This document shows, piece by piece, positions 1 through 10,185 of a stretch of DNA of 64,000 bases. This stretch comes from Methylobacterium brachythecii (GTDB lineage: Bacteria; Pseudomonadota; Alphaproteobacteria; Rhizobiales; Beijerinckiaceae): assembly GCF_014196345.1 (NCBI RefSeq), contig NZ_JACIDN010000002.1:186001-250000 (forward strand), written 5' to 3'. Position 1 is the first letter of the stretch. Each line of letters begins with the position of its first letter. The translations under genes and the position numbers were made by a program. Under the pieces are notes generated by a model, which saw only the letters and a list, made by a program, of their open reading frames with translations, was not told where the DNA came from and searched no databases.

Positions 1-114
1 CGATATCACCGACGCTAAGGCACTTTAGCCCACGAAAGAATTTGGGCAGGCGCGTTTCCTGGGTTTCTGTGGGCTTCTTAAATGTTCTATGAGAAATATA
101 AGTGCGGCGCCCGC

Positions 115-143
115 TTGAATTGCGCCCAATGGATCGGCTATTT
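115..143 (+). promoter_or_regulatory. Candidate sigma70-type promoter of pqqA
   Basis: A TTGAAT hexamer (115-120) is separated by 17 bases from CTATTT (138-143), about 30 bases before the first pqqA start. Spacing and position fit a housekeeping promoter. This is motif reading only, with no transcript data. The rest of 1-114 shows no gene. Confidence 0.4.
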
Positions 144-173
144 AAGGGTCATCGAAACACGAAGGAGACGGTC

Positions 174-263
174 ATGAAGTGGTCTGCCCCGGTCGTTCAG
201 GAAGTCTGCGTTGGCATGGAAGTCACCAGCTACGAGTCCGCCGAGATCGACACCTTCAACTAA
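174..263 (+). CDS. pqqA: PqqA, coenzyme PQQ precursor peptide (copy 1)
   Basis: A 29-residue peptide beginning MKWSAPVV and ending EIDTFN. It contains the conserved Glu and Tyr (E-V-T-S-Y) that are cross-linked by the radical SAM enzyme PqqE and excised to form pyrroloquinoline quinone. The start follows a strong GAAGGAG ribosome site. A second gene for the identical peptide lies 64 bases downstream. The usual partners pqqB, C, D and E do not follow; a terminator does. PQQ is the cofactor of periplasmic methanol and sugar dehydrogenases, which fits a methylotroph. The identification is firm; whether this copy supplies the main PQQ pool cannot be judged from the window. Confidence 0.96.
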   Translation: MKWSAPVVQEVCVGMEVTSYESAEIDTFN

Positions 264-327
264 GATCGGCGCGTGCCAATCTTAGTCGAGAACCTTCTCG
301 TAAGCTCTTTAATTCAGGAGAAACGTC

Positions 328-417
328 ATGAAGTGGTCTGCTCCCGTCGTCCAGGAAGTCTGCGTCGGCATGGAAGTCACCAGCTACGAGTCCGCTGAGA
401 TCGACACCTTCAACTAA
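328..417 (+). CDS. pqqA: PqqA, coenzyme PQQ precursor peptide (copy 2)
   Basis: This encodes exactly the same 29 residues as the copy at 174-263, with only a few synonymous base changes. It is preceded by a good ribosome site (CAGGAG). The pair looks like a tandem duplication under purifying selection. The copy is followed after about 30 bases by a strong hairpin and T-run, so the transcript appears to carry only the two precursor genes. In other organisms extra pqqA copies are thought to raise the supply of substrate peptide. That explanation is inference here. Confidence 0.95.
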   Translation: MKWSAPVVQEVCVGMEVTSYESAEIDTFN

Positions 418-447
418 GGTCGTCGTTCGAGACTCAACGAGTTTCGA

Positions 448-475
448 GGCGTCACCCGAAAGGGTGGCGCCTTTT
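448..475 (+). terminator. Rho-independent terminator after pqqA pair
   Basis: A ten-pair stem (GGCGTCACCC with GGGTGGCGCC, one G-U pair) closes a GAAA tetraloop and is followed by TTTT. It lies just after the second pqqA and closes a two-peptide transcription unit. Confidence 0.85.
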
Positions 476-554
476 CCATATGCGCCAGTCAAACATCGAA
501 ACGGCCGGATGATCGCTCATCTGGCCGTTTCGCTGTCCTGGGTCTGCCAAGAAT

Positions 555-1067
555 TCAGAGCTTGTAGCGGATCTGGTCCGTCCAGAAGCGCTCGAGCCGG
601 CCGAGCGCCATGTTGAGGCGGCCGAAATCGTCCGTCGAGATGCCGCCGATCGGCTGGATCGTGCGAGCATGCTTCTCGTAGAGGCCGCGAATGATCTCGT
701 GGACCTCGTGGCCCTTGTTGGTGAGGCTGATCCGCACCGAGCGGCGGTCAAGCTTCGAGCGGGCATGGTGCAGGAAACCGGCCTCGACGAGCTTCTTGAC
801 GTTGTAGGAGACGTTCGAGCCGAGATAGTAGCCCTTGGAGCGCAACTCGCTCGCCGTGAGCTCCTTGTCGCCGATGTTGTAGAGCAGCAGCGCCTGGACG
901 CTGTTGACGTCCTCGCGGCCGCGGCGCTCGAACTCGTCCTTGATGACGTCGAGCAGCCGGCGGTGCAGCCGTTCCACCAGGTGAAGCGCCTCCAGATAGG
1001 AGCCGGTCGCCGGGGCGGCTTCCGGGGCTGTGTCGGACTCGACGATCCTCGCGGCCTGGGACTTCAT
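555..1067 (-). CDS. MarR-family regulator, LdtR-like
   Basis: A winged-helix regulator of 170 residues. The N-terminal part has a helical dimerisation segment (LEALHLVERLHRRLLDVI). The DNA-binding part follows with a recognition region (ELRSKGYYLGSNVSYNVKKL) and a wing (SKLDRRSVRISLT). The sequence resembles the alphaproteobacterial LdtR group of MarR proteins, known in Liberibacter and rhizobia to control an L,D-transpeptidase gene and stress tolerance. I chose the ATG at 1067 because GAGG lies at a suitable distance; a GTG twelve bases upstream is possible. It stands alone, so its targets cannot be inferred from neighbours. Family assignment is solid; the LdtR link is from memory. Confidence 0.85.
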   Translation of the reverse strand: MKSQAARIVESDTAPEAAPATGSYLEALHLVERLHRRLLDVIKDEFERRGREDVNSVQALLLYNIGDKELTASELRSKGYYLGSNVSYNVKKLVEAGFLHHARSKLDRRSVRISLTNKGHEVHEIIRGLYEKHARTIQPIGGISTDDFGRLNMALGRLERFWTDQIRYKL

Positions 1068-1356
1068 CTGACGCCTCACTGCTCTGTTCTGCCGTGTGCC
1101 GTTCTTCCGTTGGCACCGCTTATGCAGCCAATCTGGCGGAGACGAATGAAAGCCGATTTAAGCGACAAGATGAATTTGCGATTTACCCGCCGAGGTAAAT
1201 GCGCAGTAAAATCCGCGCTATTTACGAATGCGAAGGGCTGTCCGCCAAGCTTCCGCTAAGAATAACGGGCAGGCATGCAGCTTCGACTTGCGCCGTCGGG
1301 GCGAAAGCTGCGGCTTATCTATCTGCCGCCGTTCCAGGCAACGAAAACCTGTCGGG

Positions 1357-1593
1357 TCAGGCCTTCACGGTGCGCTTGCGCTTCGGCTTGGCCGGCGCTG
1401 GGGGGGGAGCGAGAGCGGCCTCTTCGGCTTCCTTAGCGAGACGCAGAGCGCGCAGCCGGACCGTGCGTTCGTCGACCGCCTTGATCTGCGCCACATGATC
1501 CGCCATCGCCTGGGCTCCGTCGCGTGCGAGGCGCTGGGCGCGTTCGGCACGGTCCTCGGTGGGGATCTTCGCGGTCGGGTCCTCGGTGGTCAT
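1357..1593 (-). CDS. Small lysine/alanine-rich protein of unknown function
   Basis: A 78-residue product starting MTTEDPTAKIPTED, mostly charged helix, ending in a basic Pro-Ala-Lys-rich tail (PPPAPAKPKRKRTVKA). It has no signal peptide or membrane segment. The reading frame extends further upstream, but the upstream part reads like noise and the ATG at 1593 gives a sensible start. I do not recognise a family. The basic tail could bind nucleic acid, which is speculation. It lies between the MarR gene and the ArsB-like transporter, all on the minus strand but with large gaps, so no operon is implied. Confidence 0.55.
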   Translation of the reverse strand: MTTEDPTAKIPTEDRAERAQRLARDGAQAMADHVAQIKAVDERTVRLRALRLAKEAEEAALAPPPAPAKPKRKRTVKA

Positions 1594-1817
1594 CGGTGGA
1601 CTTTCGTACTCGGTCGGCGCGCCCTGCCGTCGGCAAGCTGGAGGCGCATCGAGGCCCGCTATCCATGAGGATGGGGCCGCGTCGGGAAGATGTGGCGTCG
1701 CATCGATCGAGAGGACGCCGAAGGCCAACCGGGCGTAGCACATCGCACCACGCAAGGGCCAATCACGCAGCGCAGATCTGCGGTCGAAAAGCCGGGATTT
1801 TCAGAGGTTCGGCGATC

Positions 1818-3083
1818 TCAGACCAGCAGCAGGCCGGCCAGCGCCAGCATGAGCGCCGGCGGCATCACCAGGAGGCCAAGCTTGAGGAAGCGGAGCGCGC
1901 CGACATCCTCTCCCTCGCGGCGGATCGCGACGAGCCAGAGGATCGTTGCCAGCGAGCCGGTAACGGAGAGATTCGGCCCGAGGTCGACGCCGATCAGGAT
2001 CGCGCCGGCGATCTTATCCGAGACGTCGGCGCTCTGAACGGCGGCGCCCGCCAAAAGCCCGGCCGGCAGGTTGTTGACGAGGTTGCACAGCACCGCGACC
2101 AACACGCCTCCGCCCCAGGCCGTAGCCTCGGGCGCAGTCTGAGCAGAGGCCTTCAGCCCGTCGGCGATCACCCGAAGGACCCCGGTGACGTCGAGCGCTT
2201 CAACCAGCACGAACAACCCAGCCACCAAAGGCAGCACACTCCACGACACGTCCCTGACCACGGCGACGAGCCCACCGCGCCGGATCGCGAGGACGAGGAA
2301 CGTTGCGGCGAGGCCCGAGACGAAGGTCGGCAAGCCGAGTTCGAGCCCTGAGGCGGATGCCGCGAGCAGCACGAACGCCGTGGCGACGATGCCGAGACCG
2401 GCGACCTTGCCGGTCGTCGACAAGGTGACGGGCTCGACATCGGTGGCGACCTCGGTCCGCTTCAGAGCCCCGTTCTGACTGATGCGCAGGACCGCGTAGG
2501 TGGCCAGGATCGCCAGCGCCGAGGGCAGCGCGAACCGGGCGAGCCACTCCAGCAGCGGCGGCATATGCGCGGCATAGACGACGAGGTTGGCCGGGTTCGA
2601 GATCGGCAGCACGAAGCTCGCCGCGTTGGCGATGAAGGCGCAGACGAACAGGTAGGGCAGCGGTTCGGCCCGTGCGGCCTTGGCCGCAGCATAGACCGCC
2701 GGGGTCAGCACTACCGCACAGGCATCGTTGGACAGGAATGCCGTCACCAGCGCACCGACGACGTAGACGAGGAGGAACAGCCGCGTCGCCGAGCCCCGGG
2801 CATGGCGCACCGCAATGCCGGCGAGCCAGTCGAACAGCCCCTCCTTCCGCGCGATCTCGGAGAGCAGCATCATGCCGACGAGGAACAGGTAGACGTCGGC
2901 TCCCTTGAGGACGCCGTCGAGCGCCGCGTGCCAGGGCAGCAGCCCCAATGCGACGAGCAGAACCGCGCCCGCCACCGCCCAGATCGCCTCGGGCCAGGAA
3001 AAGGGACGCAGGATCACGCCGAGCGTGGCGAGCCCGGCGATCGTCCAGATCGCAAGGGCGGGGGTCGGCATCAGCGCGCCCAT
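1818..3083 (-). CDS. ArsB/NhaD-type membrane transporter
   Basis: A 421-residue protein with about 11-12 hydrophobic segments across its whole length. It belongs to the ion transporter superfamily that includes ArsB arsenite pumps. Diagnostic stretches are the FLSNDACAVVLTP region near residue 115-128 and PISNPANLVVYA near 160-172, both typical of ArsB-like proteins, plus a second repeat NLVNNLPAGLLAG near residue 335. The likely role is export of arsenite or antimonite, or anion exchange across the inner membrane. No arsC or arsR lies beside it, so the arsenic substrate is inferred from family only. A start at 3071 (MPTPALAIW) is also possible. Confidence 0.8.
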   Translation of the reverse strand: MGALMPTPALAIWTIAGLATLGVILRPFSWPEAIWAVAGAVLLVALGLLPWHAALDGVLKGADVYLFLVGMMLLSEIARKEGLFDWLAGIAVRHARGSATRLFLLVYVVGALVTAFLSNDACAVVLTPAVYAAAKAARAEPLPYLFVCAFIANAASFVLPISNPANLVVYAAHMPPLLEWLARFALPSALAILATYAVLRISQNGALKRTEVATDVEPVTLSTTGKVAGLGIVATAFVLLAASASGLELGLPTFVSGLAATFLVLAIRRGGLVAVVRDVSWSVLPLVAGLFVLVEALDVTGVLRVIADGLKASAQTAPEATAWGGGVLVAVLCNLVNNLPAGLLAGAAVQSADVSDKIAGAILIGVDLGPNLSVTGSLATILWLVAIRREGEDVGALRFLKLGLLVMPPALMLALAGLLLV

Positions 3084-3171
3084 CGATCGACGGTCTCATT
3101 CAAGAAGCAGTGGCGGGAGCAGCCGAGCGCGACGGCCCGCTGCGCCGAATCCGCTCGCCGACCTATCGGAA

Positions 3172-4488
3172 TCAGGCCGGAACCGGAACGGCTCGGGCCG
3201 ACGAAGGTGGTGGCCGACCGCCAGACGGCGCGTGTCCGCGGGTTTCCGGCATCAGCGTGAGATAGACCACGAACCCGGCGGCCGAGATCGCGGCGAGCAC
3301 CAGGAAGGCCGTCGAGAAGCCGGCGCCGACGATGATCACGCCGGCGAGCGTCGCACTGAACGAGGCGCCCAAGCCCTGCGCCGTCGCGACAGCGCCCTGG
3401 GCCACGTTGAAGCGGCCGGTACCGCGGGTCAGGTCGGCGACCACCAGGGGAAACAGCGCGCCGTAGATGCCCGCGCCGATTCCGTCGAGACATTGCACGG
3501 CCACCAACCAGAACGGGTTGTCCGAGAAGACATAGAGAACGCCACGGATCGCCAGGAAGCCGAAAGCGGCCAGGAAGATCGGCTTACGACCGATCGCGTC
3601 GGCCCTGGCCCCAACGAAGACGGCGACCGGCACCATCACGAGCTGCGCGACGACGATGCAGATCGCGATGAGCGAGGTCGCGTGGTCCTTGCCGGAGATC
3701 TTCGTGAGAAGCTGACCGACGGAGGGCAGCATCGCCGCATTGGCAAGATGGAAGGTCGCGCAGAGCCCGGCGAACAGCATCAGATGCCGGTTCTGCAGCA
3801 GGGCAGAAAGGCCCGAGGGCTGGTCGTCACCCTCTGCTTCGGCCTTGGTGTGGTCCATGCCGCGGGCGAGATCGTCGTCGATGTCCTCCCCCGGAATCAT
3901 CAACGTGGCGGCGATCGAGGCGGCGGCGAGCACGGCCATCAGCCAGAACACGACGATCGGGCCGAAGAAATAGGCGCTGCCGCCGGCAATCATTGCCGAG
4001 ACCGCGTTGCCCGCATGGTTGAAGCCTTCGTTCCGGCCGACGCGCTTCGAGAACATCTTGGGGCCGACCACGCCCAGCGTGATCGCCGCGATGGCCGGCG
4101 GAAAGATCGCCCCGGCAATGCCGGCGAGCGATTGCGTCGCGGCGACGAGGTAGAAGTTGGACACGAAGGGCAGTGCCAGGCAGCTCAAGGTCACGGCGAC
4201 GGCGGCGGCGATGACCACGCCGCGCTTGCCGTTGGTCCGGTCGATCAGCGCGCCGGCCGGCGTCTGCGCGATCAGCCCGGCCACGCCGGCGATGGTCATG
4301 ACGAGGCCGATCGTCGCCTCGTTCCAGCCCTGGTCCGGCCCGCGCACCGCGAGCAGATAGATCGCCAGATACGGCCCGAGCCCATCGCGCACGTCCGCGA
4401 GGAAGAAGTTCATCGCATCGAGACCGCGCAGGGATCGCGCCGACGGCTCACGCGCCGGACTAGCCTGCGCATCACTCTCACGCGACAT
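3172..4488 (-). CDS. MFS transporter
   Basis: A 438-residue major facilitator with 12 predicted membrane helices. The conserved loop between helices 2 and 3 is visible as GALIDRTNGKRG near residue 80, and the mirrored loop of the second half as GARADAIGRKP near residue 290. A charged stretch of about 30 residues (near DIDDDLARGMDHTKAEAEG) separates the two halves, as is usual. The ATG at 4488 was chosen because GGAG precedes it; longer upstream translation has no transporter character. The substrate is unknown. It points the same way as the ArsB-like gene, but 88 bases separate them, so co-transcription is only possible. Confidence 0.85.
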   Translation of the reverse strand: MSRESDAQASPAREPSARSLRGLDAMNFFLADVRDGLGPYLAIYLLAVRGPDQGWNEATIGLVMTIAGVAGLIAQTPAGALIDRTNGKRGVVIAAAVAVTLSCLALPFVSNFYLVAATQSLAGIAGAIFPPAIAAITLGVVGPKMFSKRVGRNEGFNHAGNAVSAMIAGGSAYFFGPIVVFWLMAVLAAASIAATLMIPGEDIDDDLARGMDHTKAEAEGDDQPSGLSALLQNRHLMLFAGLCATFHLANAAMLPSVGQLLTKISGKDHATSLIAICIVVAQLVMVPVAVFVGARADAIGRKPIFLAAFGFLAIRGVLYVFSDNPFWLVAVQCLDGIGAGIYGALFPLVVADLTRGTGRFNVAQGAVATAQGLGASFSATLAGVIIVGAGFSTAFLVLAAISAAGFVVYLTLMPETRGHAPSGGRPPPSSARAVPVPA

Positions 4489-4775
4489 CGTGGATCTCCG
4501 GCCGACGGGGAGGCATCGCTGCAACCGATGCGGGTGTGACGAGGCCAAGCCGGGAATGCGTGGCATTGCACTCGGTTCCGATGCCTGGACCGCACCGGGA
4601 CAATTCTCCGGGAGGATCGCAGATCGGCCGCCATCGCTGGCCCGGGATTGCGCCAACCCGCGTCGAGAGCCCGCGATCTCCTGCGAGCGTGTCTTGACGT
4701 GGAGGCGCGCTGCGGAGAACCATCGCGCACAAGCTAGGGCTTGGACGGCCGAGGGGCCGTCGCGAGGAGACCGTG

Positions 4776-5210
4776 ATGGGGTTCTTTCAGGATGCGCTCG
4801 TCCGCATCAACCGCGCCGTCATGTCCTATGCGGGCGATTCGGTCTTCATGCAGGCGGCGGTCGCCGCGGCGGCCAACATCATCGTCGCGGATGGCGAGAC
4901 CGACGAGGAGGAGATCGAGGCCGCGCTCGTCAGCATGCGCGCCAACCCGATCCTCGCCAAATCCTACGACACGCTCGCCCTGGAAAAGGAACTCTACGAG
5001 GCTCTGGCCAGGGCCGAGCTCCGCGCGGGCCGGCTCGAAAACATGACACTCGTCGCCGCCGTCGCCGACCGGCCGCTGGAACACCGCCAGCACGTCTTCC
5101 TCATCGCCGCCGACGTGGCCGACAAGGGCGGCGTGACCGATACCGAGCACAAGGTGCTCGAAGCGCTGGCCGAGGCGCTCGACGTCGACAAGGTGGCGCT
5201 ACTCGGCTGA
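4776..5210 (+). CDS. TerB-like tellurite-resistance domain protein
   Basis: A 144-residue soluble helical protein. The acidic helix pair IIVADGETDEEEIEAAL near residues 36-53 and the second half (VADKGGVTDTEHKVLEALAEAL) match the two-fold helical TerB fold, in which acidic residues bind metal. TerB proteins are associated with tellurite and general stress resistance, but most stand-alone members have no proven function. GAGGAGA precedes the start closely; a GTG immediately upstream (4773) is an alternative. The 3' end overlaps the convergent MFS gene by 12 bases, with stop codons of both genes in the overlap. Confidence 0.85.
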   Translation: MGFFQDALVRINRAVMSYAGDSVFMQAAVAAAANIIVADGETDEEEIEAALVSMRANPILAKSYDTLALEKELYEALARAELRAGRLENMTLVAAVADRPLEHRQHVFLIAADVADKGGVTDTEHKVLEALAEALDVDKVALLG

Positions 5211-6590
5211 ACGCTCCGCCCGTCCGGCGAAGCCCATCGCCACGGCCGCGGCGGCAAGCATCGCCGCCGAGACCAGCAGGGCCCCGCGCAGGCCCGCCTG
5301 CGCATTCGCCGCCAGCATCGTCCCGAACAGCGCGACGCCGAGGGCGCCCCCGGCTTGCCGGACCGTGTTGAGCACGCCTGAAGCGACGCCACCGCGCTCG
5401 GCGGGGACACTGGAGAGCAGCGTGCTGGTCATGGTCGGCACGGTGATGCCGATACCGAGCGCCAGCCCGACGAGGCCCCCCTGAAACGCGAGATCGGACT
5501 GCGTGCCGATAAGGAAGGCCAGCGCCCCGTAGGAGGCGATCCCGATCGAAAGCCCGGCCATCATCAGCGGCAGGGCTCCCACTCGCCCGGCGATCCGTCC
5601 GGCCACGACGTTCGCCAGCCCGAGCACGACCGTGAAGGGCAGGAACGCGCGCCCGGCCTCGGCCGGAGAATATCCGCGCTCGTGCTGCAGGTAGAGGCTT
5701 AGCACGAAGAGAATTCCGTAGAGCGTCAGGTTCACGCAGAGCCCGACGAAGGTCGCGGCGCCGAAGGCCGGATCCCGAAAGAACCCGAGCGGCAACATCG
5801 GGTCGCGGCTGCGCCTTTCGGCCAGGATGAACGCAGCGCCCGCCAGGAGCGCGGTCGCGAGGGCGGCGAGCGGGATCGGCGAGATCCAACCTCGCGGCCC
5901 GGCCTCGATCGCCGCGCTGACGATCGCCACCAGAGCGACGATCCCGAGGATCTGCCCAGCCGCATCGAAACGCCCCGCTCGACGTCCGGCCTCACGCACG
6001 AAGCGTAGCGTCAGCGTGATCCCCAGGATGCCGATCGGCACGTTGACGAGAAACACGCTGCGCCAGCCGAGCCAGCCGACGAGCAGGCCTCCGACGACCG
6101 GACCGGTGGCGAGACCGACGCTTCCGGCCGCCGTCCACAATCCCACCGCACGGGACCGGGCTGCGGCGTCGCCGGCGCAGGCATGGTTGAGCAGCGCCAG
6201 CGACGACGGCACCATCAACGCCGCTCCCGCTCCCTGGGCCACGCGCGCCAAGACGAGCATCCCGAGATCCGTGGCCAAACCACACGCGGCGGACGACGCG
6301 ATGAACAATGCGAAGCCGCCCAGAAACACCTTTCTCGCGCCGATGCGGTCGCCGAGCGTGCCGGCGAAGAGCAGCAGGGCGGCGAAGGCCAGCGTGTAGG
6401 CATCGACGATCCATTGCAGTCCATCGACGCTGGCGCCCAGGCCGCTGCCCATCGCTGCGAGCGCGACGTTGACGATCGAGACGTCGAGTTGAACGAGCAG
6501 AAAGGCGAAGCCGGTGGCCGCGATGACGACGCCGAGCTTGGACGACGCGCGTTCCGTCTCGGCTGCCTCGTTCGTGCGATGATCCGTCAT
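5199..6590 (-). CDS. DHA2-family MFS drug exporter (EmrB/QacA type)
   Basis: A 463-residue transporter with about 14 membrane segments, as in the DHA2 drug:H+ antiporters. Family features seen are LQLDVSIVNVALAAMG-like helix 1 (QLDVSIVNVAL near residue 32), the GTLGDRIGARKVF loop near residue 80, and the antiporter motif C stretch GPVVGGLLVGWLGWR near residue 155. The start at 6590 was chosen because the upstream extension is not hydrophobic. It is transcribed divergently from the ArsR-type regulator at 6758, with 167 bases between them. That arrangement suggests the regulator controls this pump. Substrate unknown. Confidence 0.85.
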   Translation of the reverse strand: MTDHRTNEAAETERASSKLGVVIAATGFAFLLVQLDVSIVNVALAAMGSGLGASVDGLQWIVDAYTLAFAALLLFAGTLGDRIGARKVFLGGFALFIASSAACGLATDLGMLVLARVAQGAGAALMVPSSLALLNHACAGDAAARSRAVGLWTAAGSVGLATGPVVGGLLVGWLGWRSVFLVNVPIGILGITLTLRFVREAGRRAGRFDAAGQILGIVALVAIVSAAIEAGPRGWISPIPLAALATALLAGAAFILAERRSRDPMLPLGFFRDPAFGAATFVGLCVNLTLYGILFVLSLYLQHERGYSPAEAGRAFLPFTVVLGLANVVAGRIAGRVGALPLMMAGLSIGIASYGALAFLIGTQSDLAFQGGLVGLALGIGITVPTMTSTLLSSVPAERGGVASGVLNTVRQAGGALGVALFGTMLAANAQAGLRGALLVSAAMLAAAAVAMGFAGRAERSAE

Positions 6591-6757
6591 CTCCGATCCT
6601 GGGCTTCCATCGAGCGTATTCGGCGGCACCTTGGCCACCTCCGCCGGGCACACCACACGATGCCAGCCGAACGCGGCCCGGTCATCGCGGAACGGTTCGG
6701 CCACGACCGAAGCATTGTCTCGTGACCCGTCCGGCCGGCTTCCCTATTCTCGCGGCC

Positions 6758-7501
6758 ATGACTGGATCGACCTTCGCCTCTGGTAGCGCGGTCGCCGAGG
6801 TCGCCGCCGCCATCGGCGACACCGCCCGCGCCACCATCCTCGCCGTGCTCGTGGACGGGCGCGCGCATACCGCAGGAGAACTCGCCTGGGAGGCCGGAAT
6901 CACGCCGCAGACGACGAGCGGCCATCTCGCCAAGCTCGATGCCCTCAAGTTGATCGCATCAGAGAAGCAGGGCCGGCACCGCTATTTCAGGCTGGCCTCG
7001 CCCGAGGTGGCACATGCCATCGAGGCGCTGATGGTGCTGGTGTCTGTCGGCCCGGTCCGACATCGCCCGACAGGCCCGCGCGACGAAGCGATGCGCGAGG
7101 CCCGCACCTGCTACGACCATCTCGCCGGCCGTATCGGCGTGGCCCTCAGCGATGCGATGGTGGGTCGTGGGCACCTGGTGCTCGAGGATGGCGTGGGCGC
7201 AGTGACCGAGCCCGGCGAGAGCTTTCTGCGCGACTTCGGCATCGACCTAACAACGGGCCGGCGCAGCACACGCCCGCTCTGCAGAACCTGCGTCGACTGG
7301 AGCGAGCGGCGCACGCATCTCGCGGGGCGGCTCGGCGCCGCCCTCTGCACGCGCTGCGAGGAGCTGGGCTGGATCACGCGCGCGAAGGATAGCCGAGCGG
7401 TGACGATCACGCCAAGAGGCTACGCCGGACTGGATAAGACATTCGGGATCTCGACGCCGTCATTGCGAGCGGAGGGCGAAGCAATCCAGCCTTCGTCGTA
7501 G
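6758..7501 (+). CDS. ArsR-type winged-helix regulator with Cys-rich C-terminal part
   Basis: A 247-residue regulator. Residues 15-85 form an ArsR-like winged helix (GDTARATILAVLVDG, then ELAWEAGITPQTTSGHLAKL as recognition region, and KQGRHRYFRLAS as wing). The C-terminal half carries CRTCVDWSERR and then ALCTRCEELGW, giving two CxxC pairs that could bind a metal or sense thiols. This extended architecture is common in ArsR regulators beside MFS pumps, and the divergent neighbour here is a DHA2 exporter. The last 14 residues are encoded by half of a palindromic intergenic repeat (7459-7489), so the original stop has probably been lost. The ATG at 6758 was preferred over a GTG at 6722. Confidence 0.8.
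   Translation: MTGSTFASGSAVAEVAAAIGDTARATILAVLVDGRAHTAGELAWEAGITPQTTSGHLAKLDALKLIASEKQGRHRYFRLASPEVAHAIEALMVLVSVGPVRHRPTGPRDEAMREARTCYDHLAGRIGVALSDAMVGRGHLVLEDGVGAVTEPGESFLRDFGIDLTTGRRSTRPLCRTCVDWSERRTHLAGRLGAALCTRCEELGWITRAKDSRAVTITPRGYAGLDKTFGISTPSLRAEGEAIQPSS
7459..7489 (+). repeat. Half-copy of the GTCATTGCGAGC palindromic repeat
   Basis: The sequence GTCATTGCGAGCGGAGGGCGAAGCAATCCAG is nearly the same as one arm of the element at 42981-43069. It lies inside the 3' end of the ArsR-type gene and encodes its last residues. Confidence 0.75.
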
Positions 7502-7532
7502 AGCGTGACGCTCGCAGAGACGCTGCGTGCGG

Positions 7533-9164
<1,632 letters not shown>

Positions 9165-9258
9165 CGGCCGCCGGTGAGGCGACCGCTCGTACGAGGTCCT
9201 ACGGGTAGAGTGCGCTCTCTACGCGTTCCGGTTCGCGTGCGCAAAGACCGAGGCCGGT

Positions 9259-10011
9259 TCAGCCGCGACCGACATACGGCATGGTCGTCGCCATGACGGT
9301 CATGAACAGCACGTTGGCGTCGAGCGGTAGCCCGGCCATGTAGACGACAGCATCACCGGCATGACGCGCGTCCATGATGGCTTCGGGCCTCATCGAGCCG
9401 TCGGCCTGCCGCACGCCGTCCTTGAACGTGATCGTCATGTCCGTTTCGGCATTCCCGACGTCGATCTGGCCGCAGGCGATGCCGAAGGGGCGTCCGTCGA
9501 GGGCCGTTGAACGGGTGAGCCCCGTGATGGCGTGCTTGGTCGCTGTGTAAGGCGCCGAGTTCGGCCGTGGAGCGGAGGCCGAAATCGAGCCGTTGTTGAT
9601 GATGCGCCCGCCCCGCGGCGACTGCGCCCTCATCTGACGGAAGGCCGCGCGCGTGCAATAGAATGCGCCGGTCAGGTTGGTGGTGACGGAGGCGAGCCAG
9701 TCGGCATCGCTGATCTCGTCGATCGGCGCGGCCGGAGCGAAGATGCCGGCATTGTTGAAGAGCAAGTCGAGCCGGCCGTAGCGCGCGACGACTTCGGCGA
9801 CGACGCCGTCGACTGCCGTCGCATCGCCGACATCGGCCGGAATGCTGAAGGCCTCGCCGCCAGCCGCGCGGATCTCATCCTCCACCGCCTCCAACCGCTC
9901 GCGCCGCCGCCCGGTCAGCGCCAGCCGCCATCCGGCCGCCGCCAGTGCCAGCGCCACGGCTCGGCCGATGCCCGAGCCGGCTCCCGTGACGATCCCGATG
10001 CCGCCGCTCAT
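9259..10011 (-). CDS. SDR-family NAD(P)-dependent oxidoreductase
   Basis: A 250-residue classical short-chain dehydrogenase. It has the cofactor motif TGAGSGIG (near residue 9), NNAG (near 88), a catalytic Ser in NGSISASAP, and YTATK as the active-site YxxxK. The start at 10011 follows a very purine-rich GGGAGGGCAGGGC site. The C-terminal part ([22 protein letters not shown]) resembles members annotated as clavaldehyde- or serine-dehydrogenase-like enzymes, but the substrate cannot be told. It is separated from prfC by about 95 bases. Confidence 0.85.
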   Translation of the reverse strand: MSGGIGIVTGAGSGIGRAVALALAAAGWRLALTGRRRERLEAVEDEIRAAGGEAFSIPADVGDATAVDGVVAEVVARYGRLDLLFNNAGIFAPAAPIDEISDADWLASVTTNLTGAFYCTRAAFRQMRAQSPRGGRIINNGSISASAPRPNSAPYTATKHAITGLTRSTALDGRPFGIACGQIDVGNAETDMTITFKDGVRQADGSMRPEAIMDARHAGDAVVYMAGLPLDANVLFMTVMATTMPYVGRG

Positions 10012-10110
10012 GCCCTGCCCTCCCGAAACACGCCGGATGGCGGTTTCGCGCCGCTCGTGGCCAGTTGCAAGCATCACGGACGCCGTCTAGACACGCCCGG
10101 CCTAGCGCGA

Positions 10111-10185
10111 TGGGGCGTCGCCAAGTGGTAAGGCACCGGTTTTTGGTACCGGCATTCGGAGGTTCGAATCCTCCCGCCCCAGCCA
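10111..10185 (+). tRNA. tRNA-Gln (anticodon TTG)
   Basis: A 75-base cloverleaf including an encoded CCA. The acceptor stem TGGGGCG pairs with CGCCCCA. The anticodon stem CCGGT/ACCGG holds loop TTTTGGT, giving anticodon TTG. The T arm GGAGG-TTCGAAT-CCTCC is perfect. Confidence 0.96.

Noticed and set aside
4776-5210. Full tellurite-resistance (ter) operon
   Set aside because: Only a single TerB-like gene is found; terA, C, D and Z are absent, so no resistance locus can be claimed.
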